A DNA stretch of 64,000 bases from Pseudoduganella ginsengisoli (GTDB lineage: Bacteria > Pseudomonadota > Gammaproteobacteria > Burkholderiales > Burkholderiaceae_D). The translations under genes were made by a program, and so were the position numbers. The DNA lies in NCBI RefSeq assembly GCF_009720865.1, contig NZ_WNLA01000015.1, forward strand, positions 115,701 through 179,700, written 5' to 3'. The notes below the pieces were generated by a model. That model was not told the origin of the DNA. It worked only from the letters and a program-made list of their open reading frames with translations, and did no database searches. This document shows, one piece after another, positions 18,279 through 26,551 of the stretch (positions are counted from its first letter, which is position 1; the number at the start of each line of letters is the position of its first letter).

Positions 18279-18665
18279 TCAAAGCGTATCGCGTTTACTA
18301 GTACTAACCTCGACACTATCGATTTCCGGGTAAAGCCGGCGAAGGTACTCTGGCTTGGCAATGAGTATGCCGCCGGACTCTCTATCGTCAAACCAACCTG
18401 TCGGCGTAAATGCAAGAATCTCATATTCGCATACAACAGAGGTAACCAATGGGCCGAGCTCGTATCGGCGCCGTCCCCTCCTCGCAAGCAGCGTGTCAAG
18501 AGCTGCGGCCGTGGGGCTATCGGCCGATGCGCTATGGAGCGTAAGCCGCGCCTGGTGGGTCAGCTTGTGCACGGCTTGAGCTTGCAGATGGGCAAGCGCA
18601 CAACGCATCGGCGGGCTCACAGCGCGCTGTTCTGCACTACAGAATTCGAGCCAACGTTTCCTCAC
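18279..18665 (-). CDS. Hypothetical protein at the end of the RHS locus
   Basis: 128 residues from a GTG at 18665, or about 109 from the ATG at 18608. It overlaps the end of the DUF4288 gene by 29 bases, as in tightly packed toxin-immunity tails. The C-terminal half (CEYEILAFTPTGWFDDRESGGILIAKPEYLRRLYPEIDSVEV) looks protein-like; the first 40 residues are less convincing. No family recognised. It could be a second immunity protein. Opposite-strand frames here look less protein-like. Confidence 0.42.
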   Translation of the reverse strand: MRKRWLEFCSAEQRAVSPPMRCALAHLQAQAVHKLTHQARLTLHSASADSPTAAALDTLLARRGRRRYELGPLVTSVVCEYEILAFTPTGWFDDRESGGILIAKPEYLRRLYPEIDSVEVSTSKRDTL

Positions 18666-19002
18666 AGTTTACGAAATCCTCAACCGCTTTTTCGCTTTCA
18701 AACTCAAACGATGCATACGTAACCTCGCACCCATCCGTCGGCTTATTTTCGGGATCGGTTGCGCTAACGAGCGATATCAGCTTTCTAACACCACAGAAGC
18801 TCCACCTGGCGGGTTGCCCATTCCATTCGAATGAGCAATCACCATCCCTCTCTAGGCTTAGACCAATACTCTCGGCCTTTGAAAGCGCAATATCCTCGTC
18901 CGGCGCTTCAATCAGATAGACGTTTTCCCACGCCGGAAAGGTGGATTGATTCTGCGTTTTGAAGACGACACGAAGTACAATATGGGCTGCAAACCATTCC
19001 AT
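18637..19002 (-). CDS. DUF4288-like protein, candidate immunity protein of the RHS effector
   Basis: 121 residues, starting at an ATG preceded by GGTGA. It begins MEWFAAHIVLRVVFKTQN and continues ENVYLIEAPDEDIALSKAESIG and GCEVTYASFEFES, the pattern of DUF4288 proteins, which are often found next to polymorphic toxins. The start is 4 bases after the RHS stop, implying coupled expression. Local G+C is low for this genome: 18901-18960 counts to 50%. A role as immunity protein is inferred from position; no biochemical function is known. Confidence 0.65.
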   Translation of the reverse strand: MEWFAAHIVLRVVFKTQNQSTFPAWENVYLIEAPDEDIALSKAESIGLSLERDGDCSFEWNGQPARWSFCGVRKLISLVSATDPENKPTDGCEVTYASFEFESEKAVEDFVNCEETLARIL

Positions 19003-19006
19003 TTTT

Positions 19007-19834
19007 TCACCCGCAACGATATTTATTTTTGCGTTTGTCTTTATTCCGACAATCCATGAATTTCTGCGCTTCGATAATATCCAAAGCCCGCTTAACGTTA
19101 CCGGCAGCCTTGGCTTGACGAAGCCATTCGCCAAGGACATCACACGGGTCCTGTCCGCTGCTCTGCGCCTCTGACTTCGCGCTTTCTGTAGCCCAGTTCC
19201 TGCCTTGCGACTTACCGCCCTTGGACATCTGCATTGGTTCAGCAAATAGCAGGTCGTTTAGTGCGTCACCCGCTACCCGACCGCCGTATGAACCAGCTTT
19301 ACTGCCAATGATACCGCCAACAAAACCGCCTCCGGCCGGAAATACAACTTCGCCCGCAATTGCACCAACTCCACGTCCTACCCAAGCTCCCGCAATGGCG
19401 CTTGCATCTCCCAGCGCACTCAGTCCATATGGATCAATGAACATCAACGGGTTCCCACCGACATAGGCGTACGTATTAGGCCCAGCATCAAGCCCAATCG
19501 GATCACTCTGCACATACCGCCCCGTCTGCGGATCGTAGTCGCGATAGTAGTTGTAGTGAAGGTTACTCTCCCGATCAAAATACTGCCCCGCAAATCGTGG
19601 ATTGAACATAAATGCTGATCCAGTCCCGGGCTGCTCATTCGGCGGCATAGAACCGAACCCGTCACTGTCCCACTTCCACACCACGGTCTGGCTCTGGTCC
19701 GTAATCACGCGCGGCGTGTTCAACTGGTCCGTCTGGATATAGTACACAGCCGCCTCGCCCGCAGCGTGCACACCAGTCATGCTTCCCAGCCAGACCAGCA
19801 CCAGCGCCAAGAATTTCATCATAAGCTTGTTCAC
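19007..19834 (-). CDS. Split RHS, third cistron: exported core domain plus C-terminal toxin-like region
   Basis: 275 residues from a GTG with GGAAAGGA seven bases upstream. Residues 1-24 form a signal peptide (FLALVLVWLGSMTGVHA). The sequence then enters an RHS repeat-associated core at YYIQTDQLNTPRVITD and runs through RFAGQYFDRESNLHYNYYRDYDPQTGRYVQSDPIGL to DPYGLSALG. The variable C-terminus (about 140-275) has a glycine-zipper hydrophobic stretch (VGRGVGAIAGEVVFPAGGGFVGGIIG) and a short basic domain with PCDVL and CRNKDKRKNK. In ordinary RHS proteins this core is fused to the preceding repeats. Toxin activity is inferred, not recognised. Confidence 0.85.
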   Translation of the reverse strand: MNKLMMKFLALVLVWLGSMTGVHAAGEAAVYYIQTDQLNTPRVITDQSQTVVWKWDSDGFGSMPPNEQPGTGSAFMFNPRFAGQYFDRESNLHYNYYRDYDPQTGRYVQSDPIGLDAGPNTYAYVGGNPLMFIDPYGLSALGDASAIAGAWVGRGVGAIAGEVVFPAGGGFVGGIIGSKAGSYGGRVAGDALNDLLFAEPMQMSKGGKSQGRNWATESAKSEAQSSGQDPCDVLGEWLRQAKAAGNVKRALDIIEAQKFMDCRNKDKRKNKYRCG

Positions 19835-19855
19835 TTGATTATCCTTTCCAGTTGA

Positions 19856-21241
19856 TCACTTCAGCACTGCCACCGGCACATCATCGAGCCACACATATTC
19901 CGTGACCGTCCCGCCGCTGCTCTCGGCAATCAACTTGCCCCCACTGTCGTAATGAAACACCGTCGATGACGCCGGCGTGGTTTTCAGCACCCGCTGGCCC
20001 AGCGCATTGATCTTGTACGTCACCACGCCAATCGCCGTGGAGGCGGACACCATGCGTCCCCGTGCGTCATAGCTGAACTGGCTCCCGGCCCCAGTGTTGG
20101 TGGTGCTGCCATTGGCATCCAGCGTGACCGCGGTTCCACCCGCCGTCACCAGGCGGTTGCTGGTAGCGCCATAGGTGTAATTGGTCGCAGCCGCATTCAG
20201 CGTGGATTGCGTACGGTTGCCCACCGCGTCATACGTATAGCTGCGGCTGCTGTTCGGATACTGCTCGCTGGTCAATCGGTCCAACTGGTCATAGCCATAG
20301 GTGCGGCTGTTGCTGGCATTGCCCGCATCCGCAATCCCCGTCAGGCGGCTGGCGGCGTCATAGCTGACCGTTTGAACCATGCCATTCAACGTGAAGCTGG
20401 CCATGCGCCCGTCGAGGTCATAGGTACGGCTGTACGTTTGCCCATTACCAAAGGTCAACGATTTCAATCCGCCAAACGGCTGGTATTGCACTTCGGCAGC
20501 CAGGGTGGTCGTGACGCCATCCCTGGTGGTGCTGACGGAATGGATCCGTCCCATGCTGTCACGGGTGTAATCCACACTGCGCCCGCTCGGATAAGTCAGC
20601 CCGCTCAGGCGTCCTGCATCGTCATAACGGTAAGCCATGACATAAGCCTGCCCGCCTATGGTGCGTGTTTCCTGCGTCACGTGCCCCTGCTGGTCATACA
20701 CGTATTGCGTAACGCCGCTAACGTCCGTTATCTGCGTCAACCTGCCAATGCCATTGGCGCCCTGGTCATACGCATAAGCCGCGCTGCTGCCGTCGCCATA
20801 CGCCACCGACGTCACGCGGTTGAGCACATCGTACTGATACGTGGTCACCTGGTTCTTCGCATCGGTGCTGGTTTTCAGGTTGCCCGCTTCGTCATAGGTG
20901 CGGCTGGTGATGCCGGCATCCGGGCTGGTGGTCTTCGTCAGATTGCCGAGCCCGTCTATCGTGTAGCTGGTCACGAGGTTGCGTGCGTCGGTGACCTTGT
21001 TCAGCTGGTCCTGTCCATCGTAGCCAAACAGCGTGATGCCGTTTTTTGCATCCGTGGTTTTGATACGGCGGTTCAGCGCATCGTAATCGTGCTTGGTGAT
21101 CTGGCTCAGCGGACCGGTCACTTGCTTCAGGTTGCCCATCGTGTCGTACACGTAATTGGTCGTGCTGTTCTGCACCTGGGCATGGGCATTGCCCAGCAGG
21201 CTGACCGCCGTGGCCAGCGCAGTAAGATAAAGGCGCTTCAT
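19856..21241 (-). CDS. Split RHS, second cistron: exported YD-repeat protein
   Basis: 461 residues. A clear signal peptide (LTALATAVSLLGNAHAQ) is followed directly by YD repeats (YVYDTMGNLKQVTG, YDALNRRIKTTDAKNG, YDQLDRLTSEQYPN) and ends at EYVWLDDVPVAVLK, the point where a normal RHS protein continues into its core. The ATG overlaps the stop of the preceding cistron (ATGA, 21238-21241) and has CGGAG seven bases upstream. Signal peptide plus ribosome-binding site at the junction make a designed-looking split rather than a simple frameshift. Likely forms part of an RHS shell in the periplasm or outside the cell. Confidence 0.87.
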   Translation of the reverse strand: MKRLYLTALATAVSLLGNAHAQVQNSTTNYVYDTMGNLKQVTGPLSQITKHDYDALNRRIKTTDAKNGITLFGYDGQDQLNKVTDARNLVTSYTIDGLGNLTKTTSPDAGITSRTYDEAGNLKTSTDAKNQVTTYQYDVLNRVTSVAYGDGSSAAYAYDQGANGIGRLTQITDVSGVTQYVYDQQGHVTQETRTIGGQAYVMAYRYDDAGRLSGLTYPSGRSVDYTRDSMGRIHSVSTTRDGVTTTLAAEVQYQPFGGLKSLTFGNGQTYSRTYDLDGRMASFTLNGMVQTVSYDAASRLTGIADAGNASNSRTYGYDQLDRLTSEQYPNSSRSYTYDAVGNRTQSTLNAAATNYTYGATSNRLVTAGGTAVTLDANGSTTNTGAGSQFSYDARGRMVSASTAIGVVTYKINALGQRVLKTTPASSTVFHYDSGGKLIAESSGGTVTEYVWLDDVPVAVLK

Positions 21242-22764
21242 TGCTGGGCTCCGGTGATTTGCTTCAGGCGGTTCAATGGGTCATAGGCGCGGGCAATCTG
21301 GCGCAGCAGCGCTCCATTGCTGTCCTTGACCTGTTCGCTGACGCGGTTGCCCATGTTGTCGAGTGTGTATTGCACGCTGTTGCCGCTGCTGTCGGTAATT
21401 GCCGTCAGCCGGTGCGCCGGATCGTAGGTGTAGTTCAGGTTTACACCGCCTGGCATCGTCACGCCGGTCAGCTGGCCCGCGTTGTCATAGGTATAGCTGG
21501 TGGTGGCATTGCCCGTTGTGGTGGAAGAGAGCCAGCCGCGCAGCGTGTAGCTGAAGTCAGTCACCAGGCCATTGGGATCAGTCACCCGGCCTACGCGGCC
21601 GTGGGCGTCATAGTTCGACAAGGTGGTCACGTGCCCCGCCGCGTTGGTTACGGTACTCAGGTTACCGTGCTCATCGTAGGTATAGGTCGTGATGTCGCTG
21701 ACGTCAGTCCGCGGCCCCTTACTTGTCAGTATTTGGCCCAAGGGGGAATAGGTAAATGCCCACGTACGGGGCGTGCCCACCAGCGTGGCGTTAAACCCGG
21801 CGGCGCCGCTGGCGTCCGTCGTAGCCTGCACGGTTTTAGTCAGGACATTGGCGGCCGCATCATAGGTAAAGGTGGTTCTGCGCAATGGTTCTGCAATGCG
21901 CAGCGGCTGACGGAATGCCGCATGCCACTCCGTGGTGATGGTCCGTGCCTGCCCAGTCCCTGACGCTTCGACCCGGCTCGTTTCAAGGTTGCGTGCCAGG
22001 TCGTAGGTATAACTGGTCATCGTACCGTCGTAGTCGGTATAGAGCGTCAGGTTCGCGTTGGCGTCATAGCCAAAGGATGCGGTTACCGTGCCAACACCGC
22101 CAGCGCCCGGACGGCGCGTACTCAATGAGCGCAGCACACCCAGCCTTTCGGTATAGGTATATTTGTAAATCGCGCCCAGCGGATCGGTCACTTGCGTTTC
22201 CGCATACGATGGATAGGTCAACGCATACTTTTCGACAGCCCCCGCATGCTCGGTCGATGCGGCCTTGGAGTCAGCGGCATAGGAGAACGTCGCGTAACGG
22301 TTGCCGTTTTCATCGACGATACCCGTCAACGCATTGGTACGGGCAACATTGGCAGTCAGGGCCAGCTCGTTGTAAACATAAGATTTGGATTTGCCATCCG
22401 GGTAAGTCACCTTGCTGAGATTGCTTTTCGAGTCGTACTCGTAAGTCGTGGAATTGCCAGCGGGGTCTACCAAGCTGGCCATGCGCCCTTGGCTGTCATA
22501 CGTAAATTGCAGCGATTGGCCAAATGGATCCTGCACTTTCAAGAGCAGCCCTGCCTTGGGAGCAATATTTGCGGGAGTCGCAGCGTCGCTATAGGTATAA
22601 GTGGTGATACGGCCGTTGCGGTCCGTGACGCTTTGCAGATGGCCGGTCAGGCTGAAGGTTTCCACCGTGTCGTTGCCAGGCCATGCCGCTGGACCAAACT
22701 TCGCCTGTGAATACGCCAACGCATTCGCTAATGTAGTGATTATCCCGGCATTGCGCACTGGCAT
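21238..22764 (-). CDS. Split RHS, first cistron: N-terminally truncated YD-repeat protein
   Basis: 508 residues of RHS/YD repeats, for example GNDTVETFSLTGHLQSVTDRNGRITTYTYSD near the start and YDPLNRLKQITGAQQ at the end. There is no signal peptide. The first ~25 residues (MPVRNAGIITTLANALAYSQ) do not look like RHS. Full-length RHS proteins have several hundred more N-terminal residues including trafficking domains, so this is the 3' part of a larger gene or an RHS cassette captured without its head. Whether it is exported, or expressed at all, is open. Confidence 0.75.
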   Translation of the reverse strand: MPVRNAGIITTLANALAYSQAKFGPAAWPGNDTVETFSLTGHLQSVTDRNGRITTYTYSDAATPANIAPKAGLLLKVQDPFGQSLQFTYDSQGRMASLVDPAGNSTTYEYDSKSNLSKVTYPDGKSKSYVYNELALTANVARTNALTGIVDENGNRYATFSYAADSKAASTEHAGAVEKYALTYPSYAETQVTDPLGAIYKYTYTERLGVLRSLSTRRPGAGGVGTVTASFGYDANANLTLYTDYDGTMTSYTYDLARNLETSRVEASGTGQARTITTEWHAAFRQPLRIAEPLRRTTFTYDAAANVLTKTVQATTDASGAAGFNATLVGTPRTWAFTYSPLGQILTSKGPRTDVSDITTYTYDEHGNLSTVTNAAGHVTTLSNYDAHGRVGRVTDPNGLVTDFSYTLRGWLSSTTTGNATTSYTYDNAGQLTGVTMPGGVNLNYTYDPAHRLTAITDSSGNSVQYTLDNMGNRVSEQVKDSNGALLRQIARAYDPLNRLKQITGAQQ

Positions 22765-22953
22765 ACGCCTTGACCGCCTCGTCTGCGTTTTCGCGGTAAA
22801 CGTAATCAGCCAGGTACAACTTGTGCGCCTTGATTAACACCCCGGCAAATCGCATAGTATTGCCTGCCAACATTACCCAAATTGCATACTTCAAACCACG
22901 CTAAATAAGGCAACGATGTGCGGATTCCCGCCCCCAGATTCTGGCTTCCCATC

Positions 22954-22969
22954 CGCGCAACATTGCGCG
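22954..22969. promoter_or_regulatory. Candidate enhancer palindrome upstream of the sigma-54 promoter
   Basis: Perfect 16-bp dyad CGCGCAA-CA-TTGCGCG. It ends about 48 bases before the -24 element, a common place for an enhancer-binding-protein site. The binding protein is unknown. Confidence 0.4.
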
Positions 22970-23017
22970 CGAAACACTCCTATCCAACAAATCAACCACT
23001 TGCATAGAAAAAACAGC

Positions 23018-23033
23018 TGGCACAGCGTTTGCT
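23018..23033 (+). promoter_or_regulatory. Sigma-54 (RpoN) -24/-12 promoter of the Cache gene
   Basis: TGGCACAGCGTTTGCT fits the consensus TGGCACG-N4-TTGCW at every defined position except G7, with exact GG/GC spacing. The predicted transcript start is about 23043, giving a leader of about 75 bases to the ATG at 23118. Confidence 0.75.
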
Positions 23034-23117
23034 CAACTATCGCTGCGAAGTTGCACAAGCTAAACTGAATTAGCGTGCGCCATCCGCGATAACTACAACA
23101 CTTCCCAGGAGACCATC

Positions 23118-23600
23118 ATGCGCAAGTCCTATCCCTTCCGTCCTTTCCTGTTCACCCTTCTGACGCTCTGCTTTGCCACCTCCGCCTGGGCGCAAAAGCC
23201 TGAACACGGCAGCGCCGACGAAGCCGTCGCCATGGTCCAGCAAGTGATTGCCTCGATCAAAGCCAATGGCCGCGACAAGACCATCGCGGAAGTCAATAAC
23301 ACCGCCACCGGCAAATTCCGCGACCGCGACCTGTACGTCACCATCAATGACTTGAGCGGCAAGAACCTGGCGCATGGCGCGAATCCGAAAATGCAGGGCA
23401 AGGATTTGATTGACTTGAAAGATGCGGACGGCAAGTACTTCGTGCGCGAACGGATCGAGCTGGCAAAGACCAAAGGCAAAGGCTGGCAAGACTACAAATT
23501 CGTCAATCCCGTGTCCAAGCAAATCGAGCCGAAGTCCATGTACTTTGAAAAATATGAAGACTTGATCGTCAATTGCGGGATTTACAAGGCAGCCAAATAA
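23118..23600 (+). CDS. Exported single-Cache-domain protein
   Basis: 160 residues with CCAGGAG upstream. Signal peptide about 1-25 (FLFTLLTLCFATSAWAQ). The mature protein is one Cache-type sensor domain: a helix with DEAVAMVQQVIASIKANG, then strands FRDRDLYVTINDLSGKNLAHGANPKMQGKDLIDLKDADGKYFVRE and YFEKYEDLIVNCGIYK. There is no membrane anchor after cleavage and no signalling domain. It is probably a free periplasmic ligand-binding protein that could present a small molecule to a chemoreceptor or kinase. A sigma-54 promoter suggests linkage to a nitrogen, motility or other enhancer-controlled regulon. Confidence 0.85.
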   Translation: MRKSYPFRPFLFTLLTLCFATSAWAQKPEHGSADEAVAMVQQVIASIKANGRDKTIAEVNNTATGKFRDRDLYVTINDLSGKNLAHGANPKMQGKDLIDLKDADGKYFVRERIELAKTKGKGWQDYKFVNPVSKQIEPKSMYFEKYEDLIVNCGIYKAAK

Positions 23601-23687
23601 ACTGATACGGTCACGGCACGGGGTATCTGCACCTGTCCGTACCGCGGTAGCCGGTGGAAAATCGGGCATCAATTCGAGGAGCCCGCC

Positions 23688-23879
23688 ATGTCCACCCAAC
23701 GCAGCTTTACACAAACCCTGGTTGCCGTCGCCTGGTCGTTTGCCGGGTTGCGCCGCAAACGCGATTTTGACGAAGATGTGGGCGCGCTGAATCCGTTCTA
23801 TGTGGTGGCCGGGGCCTTCCTCGGCTGCGCGGCGTTCGTCGGCATCTTGCTGGGCGCCGTGCGGCTGGCGACAGCCTAA
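23688..23879 (+). CDS. DUF2970 small membrane protein
   Basis: 63 residues after CGAGGAG. Matches the betaproteobacterial DUF2970 pattern: a WSFAGLRRKRDFDED head and one C-terminal membrane helix (YVVAGAFLGCAAFVGILLGAVRLA). Function unknown. It sits alone between the Cache protein gene and an uncharacterised gene. Confidence 0.85.
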   Translation: MSTQRSFTQTLVAVAWSFAGLRRKRDFDEDVGALNPFYVVAGAFLGCAAFVGILLGAVRLATA

Positions 23880-24039
23880 GCAGGGATGCGCAAATCAGTA
23901 CGACGCTGACCGGCCTGCTGCCGGTCGCTAGCATTTAACAAAATCTCACAATTTTTTTAGCGTTTGGTGACAATTCGCGCATTTTTCAGGCAATTGATTG
24001 ACGTATCCTAAATGCAAGATCGTTAATTGCTTTATAAGA

Positions 24040-25035
24040 ATGCCGACTCCTACCGAACTGCGCCTGCGCGGCGCCACGCTGAGCTACCGTGTCATTATCG
24101 ATGGCATACAGGAAGGCCACACGCTGGAGCATGTGGCTGCCCGGCTGGCGGAATTGTTCAGGCGCACAGTCGACCAAATGCGCGCCCTGTTGGCCGCACC
24201 GCGCGCCATCGTGAAAAAACAGCTCGATTGCCCGCATGCGCTGCGCTTCCAGGCTGCGCTGCAGCGCGCCGGCTGCATTGCCGTCATCGAGCCGGACCAT
24301 ACGGATTTTTCCACGCTGGTGCTGGCCCATCATGTGAGCCCGGGCCCGGGCATTGCCATCAACGCGCCGGAAGCGTGGCACGCCAGCATGGATGACGGCA
24401 CGTTCCAGCTGGCCGACGAAGCCAGCGGCGCCTGCCTGCGTGCAGTCGGCGTAACATCGGCCGCACTGTCGATCCGCGAATGGACGGACCAGCGCTTGCG
24501 CTGGGTGGCCGAAGACATGCCGTACCTGCGCCAGGTGCGCGCACCTTACCGGATGGAGGGTGCTGGCTGGGAAGACCGGGTGCAGGGCGTGGCGGCGGAA
24601 TACCGGGGCACGTTCCCCGGCACGGGCGTGTATAGCCATTACCTGGTACTGTGCCTGCGCTCGGCCCGCTCACTGGTCTGCCTGACCGTGCATGCGCCTG
24701 CCGCCGCGTTTGACGCCAATGAATCGCTGTTCCGCTGGCTGTTGCGCAACCAGCTGGACGTCTGCGATGCAGCAGCCGAACACATGCCGTTGCCTGTCCC
24801 GCAGCAGGCGCGGCAGTGGGAAGCCCAGCTGGCTGCCGCGCGGGAACCGCAGCACGGTGACCAGCAGGATGAGCAACCGGAAGCCTCCGCTGACGCAGCG
24901 GTTCCGCAGACGGTCGCGCTGTCGCCGCACGATGAAGCGCTGCAGCGCTGGCTGCGCTACAACGAAGCGCGCCCGTCGCGCCGCCTGCAGCAGGCCGGCA
25001 AGCAGCCGTCCGCCACGCCGGTACGCAACACGTAA
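24040..25035 (+). CDS. Hypothetical three-part protein
   Basis: 331 residues if translation starts at the ATG at 24040; the Shine-Dalgarno is poor, and an in-frame start at 23998 would add 14 residues. The N-terminal ~90 residues (YRVIIDGIQEGHTLEHVAARLAELFRRTVDQMRALL, then VKKQLD and LQRAGCIAVIEP) look like a small alpha/beta domain seen at the N-terminus of other proteobacterial unknowns. The middle (about 95-250) is a mixed domain with several Trp and a VYSHYLVLCLRSARSLVCLTVHAP strand. The last ~80 residues are Gln/Ala-rich and probably disordered. No signal peptide or membrane helix. I do not recognise a function. Confidence 0.8.
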   Translation: MPTPTELRLRGATLSYRVIIDGIQEGHTLEHVAARLAELFRRTVDQMRALLAAPRAIVKKQLDCPHALRFQAALQRAGCIAVIEPDHTDFSTLVLAHHVSPGPGIAINAPEAWHASMDDGTFQLADEASGACLRAVGVTSAALSIREWTDQRLRWVAEDMPYLRQVRAPYRMEGAGWEDRVQGVAAEYRGTFPGTGVYSHYLVLCLRSARSLVCLTVHAPAAAFDANESLFRWLLRNQLDVCDAAAEHMPLPVPQQARQWEAQLAAAREPQHGDQQDEQPEASADAAVPQTVALSPHDEALQRWLRYNEARPSRRLQQAGKQPSATPVRNT

Positions 25036-25047
25036 CGACTATCCATA

Positions 25048-25094
25048 GGCGGAAATATTCCGCCACGCCTGCCGGGCGCCGCCGTGCGGCAGGC
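25048..25094. repeat. Two adjacent hairpins upstream of tcyP
   Basis: GGCGGAA-ATA-TTCCGCC at 25048-25064, then GCCTGCCG (25067-25074) paired with CGGCAGGC (25087-25094). Neither is followed by a T-run. They may end the upstream transcript weakly or structure the tcyP leader. Confidence 0.45.
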
Positions 25095-25150
25095 GCCAAA
25101 TGACTATACAATTGCGCGGTTCCCTGTTCCTACGATAGAAAGGCCGCGCA

Positions 25151-26551
25151 ATGGCGATCCCTGTCCTCATCAACCTGGCCATTGCCGCCGCCGTGCTGGC
25201 CTTTATGTATCGCCAGCAAGCGAACCACGCAACGTTTACGGTGCGGGTGTTCACGGGCCTCGGCCTGGGCGTGGTGCTGGGCGCAGGCTTGCAGGCTGCG
25301 TATGGCATCTCCGCCCCGGAGCTGAAAACCACGGCAGATTACCTTGACATCGTGGGCAGCGGCTACGTGAAGCTGCTGCAAATGATCATCATGCCGCTGA
25401 TTATGGTGTCCATCGTCAGCGCCATCATCAAACTCAGGAATGCCACGTCGCTGGGCAAGATCAGCGCCCTGACCATCGGCACGCTGATGGCCACGACCAT
25501 CGTGGCGGCGGCTATCGGTATTGTGATGGCCAAACTGTTTGGCTTGACGGCTGTGGGCATGGCATCGAACGCAGCGGAAGTGGCGCGCGGCGCTTACCTG
25601 CAGGGCAAGCTGGGCGATGCGCAATCGATCTCGCTGCCATCCATGCTGTTGAGTTTTATTCCCGCCAATCCCTTCCTGGATCTGACGGGCGCGCGCAAGA
25701 CTTCGACGATTGCCGTCGTGATTTTTTCCATTTTTGTCGGCATGGCGGCGACCGGCATCCATGACAAGAAGCCGGACCTGTTTGCCTCGTTCGAACATGC
25801 CGTGCACGTGGCGCACGCCATCGTCATGCGCCTGGTGACGATGGTGCTGCGCCTGACGCCGTATGGCGTGTTTGCGCTGATGGCGCAAATGGTGGCCACG
25901 TCCAGCCTGGCGGACATTTTGAACCTGATCAATTTCGTACTGGCGTCGTACAGCGCGCTGGTGCTGATGTTTATCGTGCACCTGGCGCTGGTGGCGGCGG
26001 CCGGATTGAATCCGCTGCGCCATGCGCGCAAGATTTTCCCGGTGCTGGCGTTTGCCTTTACGTCGCGCACCAGTGCCGGTTCCATCCCGATGAATGTGCA
26101 AACGCAGACGCAGCGCCTGGGTATTCCTGAAGGCATTGCCAACTTTGCCGCGTCGTTTGGCGCGACCATCGGCCAGAATGGCTGCGCGGGCATTTATCCG
26201 GCCATGCTGGCGGTCATGATTGCGCCCACGGTCGGCATCGATCCATTCACCGCATCGTTTATCTTGCCGCTGCTGGCCATTGTCGCCATTGGTTCCGTCG
26301 GCGTGGCCGGCGTGGGCGGCGGCGCCACGTTTGCCGCGCTGATCGTGCTGTCGTCGCTAAACTTGCCGGTGGCGCTGGCGGGCTTGCTGATTTCCATTGA
26401 ACCGCTGATCGACATGGGCCGCACCGCCCTCAACGTCAGCGGCGCCATCACGGCCGGCACGATTACCAGCCGCGTGCTGGGCGAAACCGATATGGCCGTC
26501 TTCAACAGCGACGCGGAGCTCAGCGAGGAAGCCGGCAGCAAGGCGGCCTGA
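25151..26551 (+). CDS. tcyP: L-cystine/dicarboxylate:cation symporter, TcyP-like
   Basis: 466 residues of the DAACS (sodium/proton:dicarboxylate) family, inner membrane, about eight membrane helices plus two re-entrant loops. Recognisable blocks are VKLLQMIIMPLIMVSIVSAIIKL, FTSRTSAGSIPMNVQTQTQRLGI (first re-entrant loop), FAASFGATIGQNGCAGIYPAM and SVGVAGVGGGATFAALIVLSSLNLP. The TSRTSAGSIPMNVQTQ stretch favours the L-cystine TcyP/YdjN branch over glutamate or C4-dicarboxylate carriers. Its stop directly abuts the stop of the convergent TorT-like gene, with no base between them. Confidence 0.85.
   Translation: MAIPVLINLAIAAAVLAFMYRQQANHATFTVRVFTGLGLGVVLGAGLQAAYGISAPELKTTADYLDIVGSGYVKLLQMIIMPLIMVSIVSAIIKLRNATSLGKISALTIGTLMATTIVAAAIGIVMAKLFGLTAVGMASNAAEVARGAYLQGKLGDAQSISLPSMLLSFIPANPFLDLTGARKTSTIAVVIFSIFVGMAATGIHDKKPDLFASFEHAVHVAHAIVMRLVTMVLRLTPYGVFALMAQMVATSSLADILNLINFVLASYSALVLMFIVHLALVAAAGLNPLRHARKIFPVLAFAFTSRTSAGSIPMNVQTQTQRLGIPEGIANFAASFGATIGQNGCAGIYPAMLAVMIAPTVGIDPFTASFILPLLAIVAIGSVGVAGVGGGATFAALIVLSSLNLPVALAGLLISIEPLIDMGRTALNVSGAITAGTITSRVLGETDMAVFNSDAELSEEAGSKAA

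Larger units (their letters stand above)
22765..23117. other. 353-bp region between the RHS head and the Cache gene
   Basis: On the minus strand a frame from 22894 encodes about 60 plausible residues (KLYLADYVYRENADEAVKAYASAQC) and then runs out of frame over the RHS start. It may be the remnant of the gene into which the RHS segment recombined, or a short real ORF. Continuing the RHS frame upward meets a stop at about 22834-22836 without RHS-like sequence. The part nearer the Cache gene holds a 16-bp palindrome and a sigma-54-type promoter, annotated separately. Confidence 0.4.

Noticed and set aside
18117..18722. 201-codon plus-strand frame across the GH19 terminator
   Set aside because: It starts inside the GH19 gene in another frame, runs through a clear terminator and has no protein-like features.
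19007..21241. Simple frameshift or sequencing error as explanation of the RHS split
   Set aside because: Both junctions contain a Shine-Dalgarno and a full signal peptide, additional sequence that a single-base error cannot create.
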